Below are positions 22,626 through 22,983 of a stretch of 22,983 bases of DNA, piece by piece. Position 1 is the first letter of the stretch. The number at the start of each line of letters is the position of its first letter. The translations under genes were made by a program, and so were the position numbers. The stretch covers positions 1-22,983 of the IMG/VR virus record IMGVR_UViG_3300045135_001970; one strand, 5' to 3'. Under the pieces are notes generated by a model. The model ran no database searches. It worked only from the letters and a program-made list of their open reading frames with translations, and was not told where the DNA came from. This DNA is from a virus.

Positions 22626-22983
22626 TTAACCTAATAGTGCCAGAATAATCTCTAACTTAGTATTGATGTAGTTAGTGACGTCCTTATTTGGAGCAGCCTC
22701 TGTTACTCTATCCGTGCGCATTCGTCTAAAGGCCCTCTTAGTTTTATTAATGAACTGTCTATTAGCTCCACCCTTAGTGGTAGATACGACAGTACATATA
22801 TATTCTAAGTATGGGATATAGGCTAACGTCAGTGCCCAGTATACTGCTCTGGTAGGAACTATAGGAAGGATTGGTAGTATGTCAGCCAACACCTTATCTG
22901 TACCTAATGGTATCTGCTCTAGTAGTTCAGACACAACTGTGTTTCTGCTAGAGAACCATTCTGCAATTATACCATATTCCCTA
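22626..22983 (-). CDS. Unrecognised protein, start beyond window
   Basis: The minus-strand frame ends at TAA 22628-22626 and stays open to the last base, giving about 118 visible residues; the GTG at 22934 is only an internal possibility and has no clear ribosome site. A hydrophobic stretch (about 35 residues, from VLADILPILPIV to YLEYICTVV) could hold one or two membrane helices. It is followed by a basic segment (NKTKRAFRRMRTDR) and a hydrophobic end (IILALLG). It could be the C-terminal part of a membrane or virion protein. No family recognised. Confidence 0.55.
   Translation of the reverse strand, partial: REYGIIAEWFSSRNTVVSELLEQIPLGTDKVLADILPILPIVPTRAVYWALTLAYIPYLEYICTVVSTTKGGANRQFINKTKRAFRRMRTDRVTEAAPNKDVTNYINTKLEIILALLG

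Noticed and set aside
1-22983. tRNA genes, CRISPR arrays, insertion sequences
   Set aside because: No cloverleaf, no regularly spaced direct repeats and no transposase or terminal repeats were seen by eye; a tRNAscan-SE and repeat search would settle this.

Overview
The window reads as part of a tailed jumbo-phage genome of the phiKZ-like, nucleus-forming type (Chimalliviridae-like). The evidence is the combination of a contractile tail sheath and tube pair, a large terminase, a phage tubulin of the PhuZ family and a half-length family B DNA polymerase. Genes are tightly packed on both strands, with strong hairpins at the ends of blocks. No bacterial gene, tRNA, rRNA, CRISPR array or insertion sequence was seen. 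The host cannot be named from this sequence; a Gram-negative host is likely from the phage type.

Layout. 1-2758 (minus): tail tube (cut by the window edge) and tail sheath, as a two-gene operon. 2759-2982: a divergent control region with three exact inverted repeats. 2983-11405 (plus): three probable virion proteins, the large terminase and one unrecognised protein, closed by a UUCG-loop hairpin. 11442-12656 (minus): an unrecognised 404-residue protein. 12796-14074 (plus): a small leucine-rich-repeat protein and two small unknowns, with a strong terminator before the last. 14071-14859 (minus): an unrecognised protein. 15003-16619 (plus): phuZ, interrupted by a group I intron. 16785-19907 (plus): a run of eight small genes, of which the first seven look like very diverged tandem paralogues. 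19935-20378: a DarG-type macrodomain protein and a terminator. 20465-22594: the palm half of a family B DNA polymerase. 22626-22983 (minus): a gene whose start lies beyond the window.

The most striking feature is phuZ. The 5' reading frame (P-loop-like T1 to T3) and the 3' reading frame (T5, T7, acidic tail) are broken exactly inside the tubulin/FtsZ GTP-binding signature. The 651 bases between them carry group I intron core elements (P1, P2, P4, P7, P9 series). Removing 15306-15956 joins the halves into a 321-residue protein with an intact AGGTGS signature, close to the length known for PhuZ. A small intron ORF does not resemble any homing endonuclease I know.

How the genes fit together: the tail sheath and tube, the virion proteins and the terminase build and fill the particle. 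PhuZ would form the spindle that centres the phage nucleus and carries capsids. The polymerase replicates the genome. The macrodomain protein probably removes ADP-ribose marks, plausibly countering DarT-type host toxins. The small-gene array is of unknown function.
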